A stretch of DNA of 64,000 bases from Psococerastis gibbosa (taxonomy: Eukaryota > Arthropoda > Insecta > Psocodea > Psocidae). The stretch is from NCBI GenBank assembly GCA_963971405.1, contig OZ020491.1:32167019-32231018 (forward strand), in the 5' to 3' direction. Made by a program: the position numbers and the translations under genes. The notes under the pieces are model-generated. The model made no database searches, had not been told where the DNA came from, and was given only the letters and a program-made list of their open reading frames with translations. Positions 63,119 to 64,000 of this stretch are shown piece after piece; the stretch's first letter is position 1; the number at the start of each line of letters is the position of its first letter.

Positions 63119-63653
63119 ACCAACGGCCATACCAAGTTGAATCCATCAGAACAGAGCCTGTTCCAAACTGCGGCTAACTTGGTGCATAGCATTAACAGGG
63201 GAACATGGTGGGACATGACAACGTGCTCAGACGATACTAGTCAGTCTGAGTGCGTGTCGAGTCCTGGTCACCTCCGATTTAATCGCGTGACTTTACTAAA
63301 GTTCCCCAAGAGGTTCGGAATCCACTATTAAAATAGAATAGAATAGAATAGAATATTAATTAAATGCCAACAACATAAATAAATCGATCCAATACCGAAG
63401 GCATTTACAATAAAGACATAGCAAATAACAATTTACAACACAGAAATATTCAAAATTAAAATTACAAGTAATCACGTAAGCATTAATAGGCAATCGTCAA
63501 TTTAAAATTTAATTATCAGGTCCACCCTGTCAGTCAACTCCCCTTCTGCCCGAGGTGAGGGAGTCTGCCCTTAGGGTTAATAAACAGACTCACTCCCACC
63601 GCCAGGCTAACAGGATTGCTTAAAGCAGAAATGCTGCAAGCAAGCGTTGGAAA
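63119..63653 (+). mobile_element. Retroposon F2 in a LINE tail, itself interrupted
   Basis: Head CCAACGGCCATACCAAG, core up to AATCCACTAT, insertion 63329-63514 (AATAG repeats plus AT-rich sequence), then ATCAGGTCCACCCTGTC to GCAAGCGTTGGAAAAAAAA. Flanks GTACTTACTTACTTCTTA and GTACTTCTTACTTCTTA form a 17-18-bp target duplication lying in the repeat tail of the LINE that starts at 63674. Confidence 0.8.
63329..63514 (-). mobile_element. Probable LINE 3' tail inserted in F2
   Basis: On the minus strand it is AT-rich sequence ending GGCATTTAATTAATATTC and ATTCT repeats, a typical microsatellite tail. F2 text is continuous across it. No coding part. The target duplication is unclear. Confidence 0.55.
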
Positions 63654-63673
63654 AAAAACGTACTTCTTACTTC

Positions 63674-64000
63674 TTACCAACGCCCGTACATGACGTGCCG
63701 CCCAGTACTAAGACGCTCGCCCCTCCAAAGCTGCCTCACAGGCGACATCCCTAAGGCCATTGCAGTCGCGAGGTGTTCTGCAGTTCCTTCAGCAATACAA
63801 TACAAAAATTTGAGTCCCTGACCAGCCGGAGCCGGATCGACCGTGTCACAATTGCAAATTGTATAATTGCATGTAAAGGAAAGGCATTGGAACACAGGGG
63901 GCACACTGGTAAGTCTGCCACCCCAACTGGGTGCAAGTGTTTCTGAATGAAGTCGTGTCCAGTCGCCATTCGGAAAGTCACCACTGCCACGGCTGCTACG
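63674..64000 (-). pseudogene. LINE polyprotein C-terminus, cut by window edge
   Basis: Minus strand from the edge: VVTFRMATGHDFIQKHLHPV, GVADLPVCPLCSNA, then in a second frame LRLVRDSNFCIV-like and GMSPVRQLWRGERLSTGRHV, MYGRW-stop. 'RxxTGHDxxxxHLHxxGxxxxPxCPLC' is the Cys/His block after RNase H in several LINE groups. The TAA stop is the first unit of the 3' tail (TAAGAAGTAAG), so the element has almost no 3' untranslated region. One frameshift at least. Confidence 0.8.

Overview
This is AT-rich animal DNA, most likely from an arthropod. The grounds are a tRNA-Glu-derived SINE, many LINE tails of kinds common in arthropods, PIF/Harbinger-like MITEs, a Ty3-type retrotransposon with a short LTR, and no bacterial gene organisation. 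The species cannot be named from the sequence. I found no convincing host gene in 64 kb. The best host candidate is one 34-codon exon-like stretch near 56.5 kb, and it is weak. Nearly all the protein-like frames I recognise are C-terminal scraps of non-LTR reverse transcriptases, usually broken by frameshifts.

Layout. 0-7.7 kb: LINE scraps, a SINE-like repeat (family D) split by a younger retroposon with an 11-bp target duplication, a 688-bp PIF/Harbinger remnant with perfect 33-bp inverted ends, and a 384-bp palindromic MITE. 8-10 kb: a fused pair of retroposons (families F2 and F1), then D copies. 11.4-12.7 kb: an 18-bp minisatellite beside a 5'-truncated LINE with an RNase H domain and a poly-A tail. 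14.4-17.1 kb: tandem repeats and TIR elements. 17.5-19.5 kb: a LINE tail and a dispersed repeat (K) hosting two MITEs. 22-25 kb: a well-preserved LINE tail, a broken Ty3-like LTR element with near-identical LTRs and a 5-bp target duplication, then nested SINE, MITE and LINE pieces. 27.5-29.6 kb: F2 and F1 side by side, each with its own perfect target duplication, and a TIR element. 30-36 kb: J repeat, LINE tails, another MITE and a 184-bp tandem repeat. 38.8-39.6 kb: a tandem array of a palindromic MITE. 40.9-42.1 kb: LINE tails in alternating orientation and a 198-bp duplication. 44-50 kb: more F, K and SINE copies. 52-62 kb: a TTAA-flanked MITE, J and K copies, and a quiet stretch at 54-57.2 kb. 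The last kilobase holds an F2 copy inserted in the tail of a LINE that runs off the window edge.

How the parts work together. The record is one of mobile-element ecology. LINEs supply the enzymes, while SINE-like families (tRNA-Glu SINE, tRNA-like SINE2, D, F1/F2) presumably borrow them. DNA transposons survive only as deleted or palindromic derivatives. The most interesting material is the F1/F2 pair: a shared head and core with different 3' tails, and target duplications of about 9-18 bp. I do not recognise it as a known family. Second is a recurrent CTGANGAT-hairpin-GAAAC element that resembles, but does not strictly match, a hammerhead ribozyme core. Family letters (A, C, D, F, J, K, P, R) are local labels coined here.
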